This document shows, piece after piece, positions 45,168 through 54,957 of a stretch of DNA of 64,000 nucleotides. The stretch's first letter is position 1. Every line of letters starts with the position of its first letter. The notes under the pieces were generated by a model. It worked only from the letters and a program-made list of their open reading frames with translations. It made no database searches and was not told the origin of the DNA. A program made the translations under genes and the position numbers. Source of the DNA: Shewanella sp. Isolate11 (GTDB lineage Bacteria; Pseudomonadota; Gammaproteobacteria; Enterobacterales; Shewanellaceae); NCBI RefSeq assembly GCF_022398315.1, contig NZ_JAKEVF010000005.1, forward strand, positions 209,257 to 273,256, given 5' to 3'.

Positions 45168-45473
45168 ATGTCCGCTTTTCAACACCTTAGTGTGAATCAA
45201 CTGATCCAGATGCAACAAGAAAGTGGCGACATACAAGTCGTCGATATTCGTGATAATGCCAGTTTCGAGGCGGGACATATTCCCAATTCAACCAACCTCA
45301 CCAATGAAAATCTTGCCAGTTTTATTGGTAACGCAGATATGGATCATCCGCTTGTGGTGGTGTGTTACCACGGTATTAGTAGCCAAAATGCAGCGCAATA
45401 CCTTATCGAACAAGGGTTTGATGACGTTTATAGCCTAGACGGTGGCTTCCAAGCTTGGCGAGACGCTAATTAA
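45168..45473 (+). CDS. glpE: Thiosulfate sulfurtransferase GlpE
   Basis: A single-domain rhodanese of 101 residues. The active loop has the catalytic cysteine in [14 protein letters not shown] (about 62-75), and DGGFQAW near the C-terminus is typical. It transfers sulfane sulfur to cyanide or thioredoxin in vitro; its physiological role is not settled. The ATG at 45168 has AGG 6 bp upstream. It is 17 bp before glpG, the same pairing as in E. coli, here without glpR or glpD. Confidence 0.93.
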   Translation: MSAFQHLSVNQLIQMQQESGDIQVVDIRDNASFEAGHIPNSTNLTNENLASFIGNADMDHPLVVVCYHGISSQNAAQYLIEQGFDDVYSLDGGFQAWRDAN

Positions 45474-45490
45474 TTAGTGGAGAAACACAG

Positions 45491-46327
45491 ATGTTGGAAG
45501 TGGGTCGCTTACCCAATGCCCGTGCCGCACAGGCATTAATCGATTACCTCAAGGGACAAGACATTCAATGTCGACTGACTCCTGCTGAACAAGGCGTCAT
45601 TATCTCTGTGGTAAAAGAGAGCGACTATAGCCGCGCCAGAGCCGAATACGAGCAATTTCTGCAACATCCCACCGATGAAAAATATCTCCAAGCATCTTGG
45701 GATAATGGCGGTATAGATACCAAATTTGATTACGGTGCTCCCGGTCTACAACTGTTAACTCAATTTGTTTCTGGTGCAGGTCCATTAACGCTGGCAATTA
45801 TTGCCGTCTGCGTCGTGATATTCTTAGGTTTCAATCTTGGGTTTGCTAATCCCATTTTCGAGCATTTATCTTTCTTCGGCGCGGTCCCCGACAGTGGATT
45901 AGCGCAATTTTGGCGGGTATTCACCCCCAGCCTAATGCATTTCTCCGCGATGCATATCATCTTCAATCTGCTCTGGTGGTGGTATCTCGGCGGCAAAATT
46001 GAAAATAAAATAGGCGTCGCGCCATTGCTCATCATACTCGTCGTTGCTGGTACTCTACCCAATATAGTGCAATATTATTTAGCCGGTCCCAACTTTGGTG
46101 GCCTATCAGGGGTAGTCTATGCGGTAGTCGGTTATACCTGGATCATGGGCGTCAAACGGCCCGAATCCGGCATCGGCCTAGCACCCGCCTATATCGGTTT
46201 CATGTTGCTATGGTTAGTGTTTGGTTTTACCGATATGTTTGGTCTATCTATCGCCAATGGTGCCCATATTGGCGGTCTTGTGGTTGGGGTTATTCAAGGC
46301 TTTATCGACAGTAAAAAAACAGCCTAG
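45491..46327 (+). CDS. glpG: Rhomboid intramembrane serine protease GlpG
   Basis: A 278-residue membrane protease with a soluble N-terminal domain (about 1-85) and six helices. The catalytic serine is in GLSGVVYAVVGY (about residue 202) and the histidine in NGAHIGGLVVG (about 258). HIIFNLLWWWYLGG is the conserved helix-2 segment. It cleaves membrane proteins within the bilayer. Operon with glpE. The terminator of the convergent elbB gene overlaps its last codons. Confidence 0.95.
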   Translation: MLEVGRLPNARAAQALIDYLKGQDIQCRLTPAEQGVIISVVKESDYSRARAEYEQFLQHPTDEKYLQASWDNGGIDTKFDYGAPGLQLLTQFVSGAGPLTLAIIAVCVVIFLGFNLGFANPIFEHLSFFGAVPDSGLAQFWRVFTPSLMHFSAMHIIFNLLWWWYLGGKIENKIGVAPLLIILVVAGTLPNIVQYYLAGPNFGGLSGVVYAVVGYTWIMGVKRPESGIGLAPAYIGFMLLWLVFGFTDMFGLSIANGAHIGGLVVGVIQGFIDSKKTA

Positions 46328-46345
46328 CGCTTCTGCTAGGCTGCA
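46314..46345 (-). terminator. Rho-independent terminator of elbB
   Basis: On the minus strand a CAGCCTAGC/GCTAGGCTG stem is followed by seven T residues. The element overlaps the stop of glpG on the other strand. Confidence 0.85.
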
Positions 46346-46362
46346 GCTCCATTCACACACCG

Positions 46363-47016
46363 CTATGCCATCTCTAACACTTTTTTCACCAGTTTACTGA
46401 TGCCAATATGAGCCTCGGCAATATTTTCCGCCAGCATATATGCAGGCGTACTCACCAATTTATTAGCCTCGTCGACAACGATTTGCTCGACATTGGCGAT
46501 AACATGCTCACCGCCCATAAGATTAAAAGCCTGCATGGTATCGCCATCATTACCTATGGTGCCCTTGGCTCCTGCTTGATATAACTTAGGGATCATTACA
46601 GGTGCAATACAGATGAATCCCACGGGTTTACACGCACCGACAAACTCACTGATAAATGCTTTCACCTCTGGGTGCACTTCACACTCGCTTCCCGATACCG
46701 CAAAATCACACAAATTTTTAGCCGCACCAAATCCACCGGGGATAACTAAGGCATCAAACTTCTCAATATCTAATTCGGTAATAGCTTTAATATCGCCACG
46801 AGCAATCCTAGCCGCTTCTACCAACACATTGCGTTGATCGTTTCCATCCACTTCGCCAGAAAGATGATTAACCACATGCATCTGATCAATATCTGGCGCA
46901 AAACATTGATAACTCGCGCCAGCTTGAGTTAAACAAAGTAAGCTCAATACTGCCTCATGGAGTTCACTACCGTCGAAGACACCTGCGCCGCTCAATAAAA
47001 CAGCCACTTTTTTCAT
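46363..47016 (-). CDS. elbB: Isoprenoid biosynthesis glyoxalase ElbB
   Basis: A 217-residue member of the DJ-1/PfpI class I amidotransferase-like family. VAVLLSGAGVFDGSELHEAV at the start, LVIPGGFGAAKNLCDFA in the middle and PVGFICIAPVMIPK with the nucleophile-elbow cysteine are the ElbB hallmarks. E. coli ElbB has weak glyoxalase III activity and has been linked to isoprenoid production. It is a single gene between glpG and polA. Confidence 0.93.
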   Translation of the reverse strand: MKKVAVLLSGAGVFDGSELHEAVLSLLCLTQAGASYQCFAPDIDQMHVVNHLSGEVDGNDQRNVLVEAARIARGDIKAITELDIEKFDALVIPGGFGAAKNLCDFAVSGSECEVHPEVKAFISEFVGACKPVGFICIAPVMIPKLYQAGAKGTIGNDGDTMQAFNLMGGEHVIANVEQIVVDEANKLVSTPAYMLAENIAEAHIGISKLVKKVLEMA

Positions 47017-47404
47017 TAAAAACTCCTTTTATAGATCCAACAGTTTTAACAAACAGCTAACAAACCTCTTGATCTGATTATTTTTCGTGCTAAGTTAGTT
47101 CCTCGACTTTATCAAGGCATTCAATTTTCGCCAAGATAACAGTGTGAAAATGGATTAAAAATAAAAAGTCCACAAATTAGGAATTTTTACTTGGAAGTAA
47201 TACCTAGTTCACAAAAAAATTTAATACCACAATAAATCAAAGAGTTAAATCGAATCCAGCCGTTCGGAGCCTTGATACTTACTCAGATAATTATTTTTAG
47301 CTCACAGACTTATCCACAGTTTGCTGAGTATTTTTGCATGGCCGAAATCCCCTCGATATGGCATGCTAACCACATCATCGAATAGCGATAAATTAATTAA
47401 CACT

Positions 47405-50164
47405 ATGCCTAATATTGCTGAAAACCCACTCATCCTAGTGGATGGTTCCTCCTATCTTTACCGCGCTTACTATGCTCCGCCTCATTTAACCAACTCGAAA
47501 GGTGAAGCAACTGGCGCGGTTTATGGCGTAATCAACATGTTACGTAGCCTGCTAAAGCAATATAAGCCAAGCCAGATGGCGGTGGTGTTCGACGCGAAAG
47601 GTAAAACATTCCGTAACGATATGTACGCCGACTATAAGGCACATCGTCCACCAATGCCTGATGATTTGCGTAGCCAAATCGATCCGCTTCATCGCATCAT
47701 TCGCGCCCTGGGCTTACCTCTAGTATGCATTCCCGGTGTTGAGGCCGATGATGTAATAGGCACCATTGCGACACAGGCCAGCAAAGAGGGACGCGCCGTA
47801 TTAATCAGTACTGGTGATAAAGATATGGCTCAGTTGGTCGACAGTAATGTCACCCTGATTAACACCATGACCAACACGATTTTAGGACCTGATGAAGTCA
47901 CCGAGAAATTTGGCGTTGGCCCAGAACTGATCATAGATCTACTGGCATTGCAGGGTGACAAAGCCGATAACATTCCTGGATTACCAGGCGTCGGTGAAAA
48001 AACAGCATTAGCTATGCTGCAAGGTTTAGGCGGTATCCGACAGATCATCAACGAAGCCGATAAATTGCCAGAGCTGGGCTTTAGAGGTTCAAAAACCATG
48101 CCTGCAAAAATTGCCGAACATGGTGAAATGCTACAACTCTCTTATGAATTAGCCACCATCAAACTCGATGTCGAACTAGAACAAGATTGGCATCAACTTA
48201 ATATCTCCCCGGCCGACAATGATGAGCTGATCAAATGCTATGGCGAGATGGAGTTCAAACGTTGGTTAGCTGAAGTCTTAGACGGTAAAGGTACAAACAG
48301 TAGCACTAATGATGATGAAACTGACGATGAAAGCACTGCACCGGTCAATATCGATACCGATTACAGCACGATTTTAACTTGGGAAGCCTTCGATGAGTGG
48401 TTCACGCTGCTATCGAAAGCCGAACTTGTCGCATTCGATACCGAAACCACCAGCCTCAATTATATGCAAGCAAAATTGGTGGGACTCTCGTTTGCCGTAG
48501 AGGCAGGTAAAGCCGCCTATTTACCACTGGCACATGATTATCCCGACGCACCGCAACAGCTCGATAGCGAGCAAGTATTAGCCAGATTAAAACCATTACT
48601 TGAAGATGCCAACATCAAAAAAGTCGGCCAAAATCTAAAATACGACATGAGTATTTTAGCCAATGTCGGTATCACCTTACGCGGCGTGGCATTCGACACC
48701 ATGCTGGAATCCTATGTGTTTAACTCGGTGGCATCCAAACACAATATGGATGACTTGGCGCTCAAGTATTTAGGCCATAAGAACATCAGTTTCGAGGAAA
48801 TTGCAGGCAAAGGTGCCAAACAACTGACGTTCAATCAGATCCCACTGGAAACAGCTGCTCCATACGCCGCAGAAGATGCCGATATTACCCTACGCTTGCA
48901 TCAACATTTATGGCCCCGATTACAGAAGGCATCCGAACTTGCCAGTGTATTTAGCGATATCGAATTGCCACTGCTAACGGTACTGTCGCAGATTGAACGC
49001 CAAGGGGTCTTAGTCGATAGCATGCTGCTTAGTCAGCAAAGCGACGAGCTGGCGCGAAAGATTGATGAACTGGAGCAGAAAGCCTACGAAATAGCAGGTG
49101 AAACCTTTAATCTCAGTTCAACCAAACAGTTACAACAACTGTTTTTTGAAAAGCTGGGGTATCCAGTCATCAAAAAGACACCTAAAGGAGCGCCCTCGAC
49201 AGCTGAAGAAGTACTGGTCGAATTGGCCTTGGATTACCCCCTGCCTAAAATCTTGCTCGAGCACCGAAGTTTAACCAAATTAAAGAGCACTTATACCGAT
49301 AAACTGCCATTGATGATTGATGCTAATACTGGCCGAGTGCATACGAGTTACCATCAAGCAAATGCAGCTACGGGGCGTTTATCATCCAGCGAACCCAATT
49401 TGCAAAACATCCCCATTCGCACCGAAGAAGGACGTCGAATTCGTCATGCCTTTATTGCCAATAAAGGTCGCAAGATCTTAGCTGCCGATTACTCGCAAAT
49501 CGAACTGCGAATCATGGCGCATTTATCTCAAGATGAAGGCCTGTTAACTGCGTTTGCCGAAGGGAAAGATATTCACCGTGCAACCGCAGCCGAAGTCTTT
49601 GGTGTTAGTTTTGATGAAGTAACAACCGAACAGCGTCGGCGTGCTAAAGCGGTAAACTTTGGTTTGATCTATGGCATGTCGGCCTTTGGTTTAGCAAGAC
49701 AGTTAGATATACCGCGCGCTGAAGCTCAGCAATATATCGACACCTATTTCAAACGTTATCCTGGTGTACTCAAGTATATGGAAGAGACTCGCGCTGCAGC
49801 GGCAGAACAAGGTTACGTCTCTACCCTATTTGGTCGCAGACTTTATTTACCCGCGATCAAAGATAGAAACGCCATGCGACGCCAGGCTGCCGAGCGCGCC
49901 GCGATTAACGCACCAATGCAAGGGACTGCCGCCGATATCATCAAAAAGGCCATGATTGCGGTAGCGAACTGGATCGCGTCAGACACCCACGGCGAAATAG
50001 ACATGATTATGCAAGTGCACGATGAATTAGTCTTTGAAGTCGACAGTGATAAAGCCGAGAGCCTGCAGCAAAAAGTTTGTGAGCTAATGGCCAAGGCTGC
50101 CAAGCTTGATGTTGAGCTGCTTGCCGAAGCGGGCATTGGCGACAACTGGGAACAAGCTCACTAA
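47405..50164 (+). CDS. polA: DNA polymerase I PolA
   Basis: 919 residues with all three domains: 5'-3' exonuclease ([34 protein letters not shown]), 3'-5' exonuclease ([17 protein letters not shown], then [12 protein letters not shown]) and the polymerase ([42 protein letters not shown]). The proofreading motifs (DTET) look intact. The start is ATG 47405, which gives [17 protein letters not shown]; an upstream TTG would add 28 unlikely residues. Replaces RNA primers and fills repair gaps. The 388-bp gap upstream (47017-47404) has no ORF or known RNA that I can see. Confidence 0.98.
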   Translation: MPNIAENPLILVDGSSYLYRAYYAPPHLTNSKGEATGAVYGVINMLRSLLKQYKPSQMAVVFDAKGKTFRNDMYADYKAHRPPMPDDLRSQIDPLHRIIRALGLPLVCIPGVEADDVIGTIATQASKEGRAVLISTGDKDMAQLVDSNVTLINTMTNTILGPDEVTEKFGVGPELIIDLLALQGDKADNIPGLPGVGEKTALAMLQGLGGIRQIINEADKLPELGFRGSKTMPAKIAEHGEMLQLSYELATIKLDVELEQDWHQLNISPADNDELIKCYGEMEFKRWLAEVLDGKGTNSSTNDDETDDESTAPVNIDTDYSTILTWEAFDEWFTLLSKAELVAFDTETTSLNYMQAKLVGLSFAVEAGKAAYLPLAHDYPDAPQQLDSEQVLARLKPLLEDANIKKVGQNLKYDMSILANVGITLRGVAFDTMLESYVFNSVASKHNMDDLALKYLGHKNISFEEIAGKGAKQLTFNQIPLETAAPYAAEDADITLRLHQHLWPRLQKASELASVFSDIELPLLTVLSQIERQGVLVDSMLLSQQSDELARKIDELEQKAYEIAGETFNLSSTKQLQQLFFEKLGYPVIKKTPKGAPSTAEEVLVELALDYPLPKILLEHRSLTKLKSTYTDKLPLMIDANTGRVHTSYHQANAATGRLSSSEPNLQNIPIRTEEGRRIRHAFIANKGRKILAADYSQIELRIMAHLSQDEGLLTAFAEGKDIHRATAAEVFGVSFDEVTTEQRRRAKAVNFGLIYGMSAFGLARQLDIPRAEAQQYIDTYFKRYPGVLKYMEETRAAAAEQGYVSTLFGRRLYLPAIKDRNAMRRQAAERAAINAPMQGTAADIIKKAMIAVANWIASDTHGEIDMIMQVHDELVFEVDSDKAESLQQKVCELMAKAAKLDVELLAEAGIGDNWEQAH

Positions 50165-50192
50165 CTTAAGTTGACTCCGAATATCAATCTGA

Positions 50193-50219
50193 AGCCTCAG
50201 TGTTAACTGGGGCTTTTTA
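50193..50219 (+). terminator. Rho-independent terminator of polA
   Basis: AGCCTCAG pairs with CTGGGGCT (one G-U type mismatch allowed), loop TGTTAA, followed by five T. It lies about 30 bp after the polA stop. Confidence 0.85.
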
Positions 50220-50420
50220 TTTTCAACAATGCCATTTTCACGTCCAGGATTTACCCCTCCTCGAAATCACAATAAACCTCACCGATCGCACGGCTGGAAA
50301 ATAGGATCTAAGAAGAGTAATGAGTTTGAAAACACCATTTTTTTGAGTTAAGCCACATTATTAGCCTAATTTATGAAAAACAGTTTCCCAAATTATGCTC
50401 AATAAGATATGATTCTCTGC

Positions 50421-50532
50421 GTAGGGTACAGAGGTTAAGATGTTCTATCTTTAAAACCTTTTTTATTTCACTGATTGAAAGTGATAGCCGAATTATGGCG
50501 CCTCAGCAATGTATGTTGCTGGGGCTTTTTTT
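50421..50532 (+). ncRNA. spf: Spot 42 small RNA
   Basis: The RNA starts GTAGGGTACAGAGG and continues with AAGATGTTCTATCTTT, essentially the E. coli Spot 42 5' sequence, with its unpaired target-binding regions. It ends in a terminator stem GCCTCAGCAA/TTGCTGGGGC and an eight-T tract. The position between polA and engB is the classic spf locus. A -10 TATGAT at 50408 with 7 bp to the start, and a weak -35 TTCCCA, precede it. Spot 42 base-pairs with mRNAs of catabolic genes; in enterics CRP represses it. I do not see a convincing CRP site. Confidence 0.95.
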
Positions 50533-50589
50533 CGCCCCAAATAATTTTTAGAGCAAATACTTTAATAGTGTTCTCTATCGCTGTATACT

Positions 50590-50704
50590 CCACACCGTTG
50601 AGAGCCATCGTTAAGTCGACGGATCTTGAGTCTTGTTAAATTTAGCGCTTTCCCAAAAGAACTAAATTATTTACCGATGGCAAATGCCGTCGGTTTTTTT
50701 TGTC
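50590..50704 (+). ncRNA. Candidate small RNA defined by an orphan terminator
   Basis: A strong Rho-independent terminator (ACCGATGGC/GCCGTCGGT stem at 50673-50694, then eight T) stands 140 bp after the Spot 42 terminator with no ORF in between. A -10-like TATACT at 50584-50589 suggests a start near 50596; the -35 region (TTTAAT) is weak. The RNA would be about 105 nt. It has only one GGA and does not resemble CsrC, which lies near engB in E. coli. A read-through extension of Spot 42 is the main alternative. Confidence 0.5.
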
Positions 50705-50756
50705 AAAAATTCAGGCTTTATGGCCAGAACCTTAGCTTAATCTGATTTTTATTCAT

Positions 50757-50790
50757 AAAAAACGCCGCCTATTTAGGCAGCGTCTTTAGC
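50757..50790 (-). terminator. Rho-independent terminator of engB
   Basis: On the minus strand GACGCTGCCTA/TAGGCGGCGT forms a stem followed by a T run. It begins about 25 bp after the engB stop. Confidence 0.85.
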
Positions 50791-50813
50791 TAAAAACCTG
50801 ATTAAGGTAGATA

Positions 50814-51470
50814 TTACTCTTCACTTGCTTCAGCTAAGGCTTCCATCAACCAATCTGGATGGCACCATTCATTTAAAATACTCAATACCTTAGGTTTACC
50901 AGTGCCTTTTAACGATGAAAATGGCTCGACTTTCACCGAATCACCAAAATCGGCTAACTCTTTGCGCACTTGATTGACGGTTTTCATTCGTGCACTTTGA
51001 GCTAATTTATCGCATTTAGTGAGCAGCGCGAGCACCGGAATATCGCAATCCACGGCCCACTCGATCATCTGCATATCTAAATCTTTTAACGGATGACGAA
51101 TATCCATCAGCACCACTAAACCACTTAAGCAATCTCGCTCCTGCAAATATTGCCCTAGAGCTTGCTGCCATTTTTTCTTCATGGCGAGCGGCACTTGAGC
51201 AAAACCATAGCCAGGTAGATCGACCAAACGACGATGTTCATCTAAAGCAAAAACATTGATCAATTGCGTACGGCCTGGTGTTTTACTGGTACGGGCTAAG
51301 TTCTTTTGCTCTGTTAGTTGGTTCAAAGCACTCGACTTACCAGCATTAGAGCGACCAGCAAAAGCGATTTCGACGCCAACGTCACCCGGAAGGTGTTCGT
51401 CGAGATGTGCAATATCTGGTGCACTGATCAAAAATTTTGCCTGCCGAAAATCGATACGAGAATCAGTCAC
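50814..51470 (-). CDS. engB: Ribosome biogenesis GTPase EngB (YihA/YsxC)
   Basis: A 218-residue GTPase needed for large-subunit assembly. G1 is [15 protein letters not shown] (about 35-49), G3 DLPGYGFA, G4 TKCDKL. The chosen start is GTG 51470 (reading [13 protein letters not shown]) with GGAG 6 bp upstream; a TTG 12 bp earlier has none. Position after polA/spf matches E. coli. Essential in most bacteria. Confidence 0.96.
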   Translation of the reverse strand: MTDSRIDFRQAKFLISAPDIAHLDEHLPGDVGVEIAFAGRSNAGKSSALNQLTEQKNLARTSKTPGRTQLINVFALDEHRRLVDLPGYGFAQVPLAMKKKWQQALGQYLQERDCLSGLVVLMDIRHPLKDLDMQMIEWAVDCDIPVLALLTKCDKLAQSARMKTVNQVRKELADFGDSVKVEPFSSLKGTGKPKVLSILNEWCHPDWLMEALAEASEE

Positions 51471-51638
51471 TACCCACTCCAAAATTTGTTATTTCTTCAG
51501 CTTTAATATCGAAGAGTTGCTTACATTTGCACAATTTCGTGTAAAATATTACTCCGATCACATAAATCATATTTTATCACGCTTGCAGGTCACTCTCGTA
51601 AGCTCAGGACAAAAAATTTAACTAAAAGTTGGAACGCC

Positions 51639-52259
51639 ATGAAAAAGTTCGCTATTGCGCTATCAATTTTAGCCACCTTATCCACTCCAGCTCTAGCAGC
51701 AGGTGATGCTGAAGCGGGAAAGACTAAAGCTGTCATTTGTTCTGCCTGTCACGGGGTTGATGGTAACAGCATGATAGACATGTACCCTAAAATTGCAGGG
51801 CAACACCAAGCTTATTTAAATAAGCAGCTACATGATCTGCGTAAAGCAGCCCACACTGGTGGTGCCGAAGGTCGTAACGATCCTATGATGAGCCCTATGG
51901 CTGCGGCATTAAGTGATCAGGATATTGACGATTTAGCGGCTTACTTCGCTTCGCAAAAGCATAATGAAAATGCGGCTACAGATGTTCCTCCACTCGGTGA
52001 GCAATTGTACAAAGGTGGTGACCCAGTGCGTGGTATCACTGCATGTATCGCATGCCATGGCCCTACCGGCCAAGGTAACGAAGCAGCAGGCTTTCCAGCT
52101 CTTGCTAGCCAACATGCTAACTACATTAAGATCCAATTGAATAAGTTTCATAGCGCAACTCGTAATAATGACTTAAATGGCATGATGCAAGATGTGGCTA
52201 AAAAACTGACCGCTGAAGACATGGAAGCGTTATCTAAATATATTTCAAGCATTAAGTAA
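51639..52259 (+). CDS. Diheme cytochrome c4
   Basis: A 206-residue periplasmic protein with a signal peptide (cleaved after ALA, about residue 20). Two heme-binding motifs, CSACH (about 34-38) and CIACH (about 131-135), sit in two similar class I cytochrome domains, the duplicated plan of cytochrome c4. Distal methionines appear as PMMSPMA and LNGMMQDV. It carries electrons to terminal oxidases. Divergent from engB with 168 bp between them. Confidence 0.94.
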   Translation: MKKFAIALSILATLSTPALAAGDAEAGKTKAVICSACHGVDGNSMIDMYPKIAGQHQAYLNKQLHDLRKAAHTGGAEGRNDPMMSPMAAALSDQDIDDLAAYFASQKHNENAATDVPPLGEQLYKGGDPVRGITACIACHGPTGQGNEAAGFPALASQHANYIKIQLNKFHSATRNNDLNGMMQDVAKKLTAEDMEALSKYISSIK

Positions 52260-52276
52260 GTAAGTAAACTCAATGC

Positions 52277-52302
52277 AAAAGGCGGCCTACGTCGCCTTTT
52301 TT
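52277..52302 (+). terminator. Rho-independent terminator after cytochrome c4
   Basis: AAAAGGCG/CGCCTTTT stem with an eight-base loop and T-rich tail, about 20 bp after the stop codon. Confidence 0.9.
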
Positions 52303-52563
52303 ACTACTCAAGCCTTACGTTAACGTAAACTAGATGAAATACACGCTTGACATGGATCACATAATTAGGTTTAATTATGCCCGTACTGAGGTAAACCCAA
52401 CTGTTTAAATAAAAACGAGCCAATAACATTAAACAGATTTCAGTATGTAAAATCATTTAAGATATAAGAATAAAGAAAGACATAATAATAATAATTTTTG
52501 ACCACTCACAAAAATAACAATGAGTCGTACTTCAAATTTGAAGTCAGGTCGTACACTTTTATG

Positions 52564-52930
52564 TAAGGAAATTTGGTTAGGAAGGCCAATACGCTATATA
52601 GCACTCTGCCTTACAGGTTCAGAAAAACAGTTTGACTGTTTACTGCTGAATGTTACATCAATGACAAGGATGGTTTATTTGGCGTCATAGAAGACGATAT
52701 GGATTGTGATGTGTCATGAAGACCATCTACGGAAGCTGTGGTCAGGAAGGCAACAGGGATATCAAGAAAGTGTCGGGAAGACCGAAAACGATAAAATATG
52801 CAAGGAAAGCAGCTAAAAAATAAGATGGAATCCGACTGGGAAAGTCGCATAGCAAGTATGGATACTTGGAATCAGAATTGAGTACCTTTGGTACTTTTTG
52901 GAAGGCGACAGTGTACTGTCGCCTTTTTTT
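52564..52930 (+). ncRNA. csrB: CsrB-family small RNA (CsrA-sequestering)
   Basis: This 720-bp gap has no credible gene, yet about 14 GGA trinucleotides, many as AGGA or GGGA in short hairpin loops, fall between 52566 and 52902, and the segment ends in a strong terminator, GGCGACAG/CTGTCGCC (52904-52923) plus seven T. Size (about 367 nt if started after the -10-like TACACT at 52552) equals that of E. coli CsrB (369 nt). Such RNAs bind many CsrA dimers and relieve CsrA repression. TGTAAAATCATTTAAGA at 52446 loosely resembles a UvrY/GacA site, where one is expected. The stretch 52303-52440 shows nothing. Confidence 0.85.
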
Positions 52931-52980
52931 ATTTGTCGTTGTAAACTAATTCAATCTTCATAAAGAGTGCTTTCCCATTC

Positions 52981-53655
52981 ATGCGCAGATGTCCCTTATG
53001 TAGCAGCGATAAGACAGGCCCATTTTACCAAGATAGAAAACGCACTATACATCGCTGTAAAGTCTGCATGCTGTTATTTGCCGATGCCAGTTCTTACCTG
53101 CCCCCCGATGCCGAATTAAGCAAATATCGCGCAGCGAATAATAAACACAAACCCATGCAGCAACTGATCTCAAGCTTAGTCACTCAAGTTGAGCAATTAA
53201 ATCCAAATCCACTGCTTGGTTTAAACTTCGGTCGATTGGTTAATTCCTCTACGATAGAGGCACTACGACAGCGCGGTCATCACCTACTGCAATATGATCC
53301 TTTTTTTGCAGCCGATCATAGCCTGCTAAAACAGCAATACGACTTTATTAGCTGCTATAAAGTGTTTGAGCATTTTCGTTTGCCGAGTAAAGAGTGGCAA
53401 TTGCTTTGCTCGATTCTAAAACCCGGTGGCTGGATTGCTATCAATACCCAACTCATTACTGAGTTAAACGGCTTTGCCAAGTGGCATCATAAGAACAACC
53501 TCACCCATGTGAGTTTTTATCAACGCGCCACTTTTCAATATCTAGCGCAACACGCAGGCTTTAGGCTATTATTCGCATCAAATGATCTGATTTTGGTGCA
53601 AAAACCACCAGGATCTGGTATAACACGCGACCCAAGTTCACTTATCTCTTCCTAA
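52981..53655 (+). CDS. SAM-dependent methyltransferase with N-terminal zinc ribbon
   Basis: A 224-residue protein. Cysteines in MRRCPLCSSDK (C4, C7) and HRCKVCMLLF (about C26, C29) form a zinc ribbon. The rest resembles class I methyltransferases of the Methyltransf_23/12 type: LLGLNFGRLVN stands where the SAM loop would be but lacks the usual GxGxG, and DFISCYKVFEHF followed by LKPGGWIAINT is the post-motif region. The altered SAM loop leaves activity uncertain. The substrate is unknown. It lies 40 bp before yihI. Confidence 0.82.
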   Translation: MRRCPLCSSDKTGPFYQDRKRTIHRCKVCMLLFADASSYLPPDAELSKYRAANNKHKPMQQLISSLVTQVEQLNPNPLLGLNFGRLVNSSTIEALRQRGHHLLQYDPFFAADHSLLKQQYDFISCYKVFEHFRLPSKEWQLLCSILKPGGWIAINTQLITELNGFAKWHHKNNLTHVSFYQRATFQYLAQHAGFRLLFASNDLILVQKPPGSGITRDPSSLISS

Positions 53656-53695
53656 TCAGATAAGTTCACGATTTTTTGTAGTTGAGATTATTGTT

Positions 53696-54229
53696 ATGTC
53701 CCGTAAGAAAACGCGCAAAATCAATGAAAATGCGCCAAAAAGAGCACCAAGAACCAAGAAAGAAGAACGCGTGGTTTCTGGTAAAAAGCAAAATTCGGGC
53801 AATAAAGCGGGTAGCCGTCATAACGAAAAACAGATCCAACAAAAGCAAGCCGGCGGCGCGCAAACAAAAGATCCTCGTCATGGAAGCAAAAAGCCGATTG
53901 CGCTTAACCTACCTGAAGCTAAGCCAGTAGAGCAAAAACCTAAGGCACTTAAGCTGAACGATGAACAGAAATTATTAAAGCTCGAGGAAGATCCACGTCT
54001 TAACTCGCTGCTGGATATGCTAGAAGAAGGACGTGAACTCAATGCAACCGATCAACAATGGCTTGAAAAGCAGCTAACCGAGATTGAACGTTTAATGGAT
54101 CGCCTTGGTATCAGTGAAGCAGATGACCTCGATCACGTGATGAAGACCACGATTAGCTCAGATGATGATCTGCTCGAGAAGTTTGAATCTGGTGCCGATC
54201 TGCTTAAAGATTACCAAAGCAAAGACTAA
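53696..54229 (+). CDS. yihI: Der GTPase-activating protein YihI
   Basis: A 177-residue acidic-basic protein. The N-terminal third is strongly basic and disordered (MSRKKTRKINENAPKRAPRT), followed by an acidic helical C-terminal half (LNSLLDMLEEGRELNATDQQWLEKQ). That layout and the location before hemN are those of E. coli YihI, which stimulates the GTPase Der during late 50S assembly. It complements engB, another ribosome-assembly GTPase 2 kb away. Confidence 0.93.
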   Translation: MSRKKTRKINENAPKRAPRTKKEERVVSGKKQNSGNKAGSRHNEKQIQQKQAGGAQTKDPRHGSKKPIALNLPEAKPVEQKPKALKLNDEQKLLKLEEDPRLNSLLDMLEEGRELNATDQQWLEKQLTEIERLMDRLGISEADDLDHVMKTTISSDDDLLEKFESGADLLKDYQSKD

Positions 54230-54308
54230 ACCCTCGCTTACTCCCCTGATGGCATCAATTTCGATGCCATTACTGTTTTAACTCTCCCCCAAATTTGTGG
54301 ACAGCATT

Positions 54309-54776
54309 ATGACAACTCCTGTAATTATTCTTGGCGCTATCATCATTGTTGCACTCGCAGCCTATGCAACCCACCTGCTACTTAAACTCAAACAACAGAC
54401 AAAGCAGCAACAAGCAAAAATTGCCGCTCAACAAGCAGCTCAGCTCGTCCACGAAAATGAATTACTCGGGAATATCCACTATATCGCCGCAGCAATGCTT
54501 GAAGAACGCTGTGAGTTGTCTGAAGGCGTCATGCGGATCGGTAAGCTGTTCGACATTTTAGGCAAAACAGCAGAGGTCAGTGCTCACTACCCTGCGCTAT
54601 TTAAACATTTCGATGTCATCAAAACCCATCCCATAATGGAACAACGTAAGGCACTCGAAAAACAGCAACGCATGAAGCTCGATTTAGCCAGAATGAAATC
54701 TGAAGCCGCCTTAGAAGCCGACATCAATCAAGAAGTCCAACAAATCCTAAAAGATTACGCCGCTCACGTTAACTAA
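54309..54776 (+). CDS. DUF2489 domain protein, single membrane anchor
   Basis: About 155 residues. One N-terminal membrane helix (VIILGAIIIVALAAYATHLLL) is followed by a coiled-coil-like basic region (KLKQQTKQQQAKIAAQQAAQ) and a helical cytoplasmic domain of the DUF2489 type, function unknown. ATG at 54309 is preferred over a GTG at 54297. It is placed between yihI and hemN and may be cotranscribed with yihI. Confidence 0.82.
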   Translation: MTTPVIILGAIIIVALAAYATHLLLKLKQQTKQQQAKIAAQQAAQLVHENELLGNIHYIAAAMLEERCELSEGVMRIGKLFDILGKTAEVSAHYPALFKHFDVIKTHPIMEQRKALEKQQRMKLDLARMKSEAALEADINQEVQQILKDYAAHVN

Positions 54777-54957
54777 TCACAAGGCGTGAGTACGCGCACA
54801 AAATTGGCCATCTGCCACAGACAATTGGGCTAAATTCAAGGATAGTCACCAGCTATCATAAACTGCAGTGCTATTTTGCAACATGGATCAATGTTATTCA
54901 TCCAATAACATTGCATACTTCGCTTGTTGCTAATTTACCACCTTCGGAGGACACGCC

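Noticed and set aside
52653..52850. 65-aa ORF on the minus strand
   Set aside because: It runs opposite to the CsrB-like RNA, has no ribosome site and a composition explained by the repeated GGA motifs.
54870..54895. Possible FNR box upstream of hemN (TTGCAACATGGATCAA)
   Set aside because: The half-sites are two bases too far apart and one is mismatched, so it does not meet the TTGAT-N4-ATCAA pattern.
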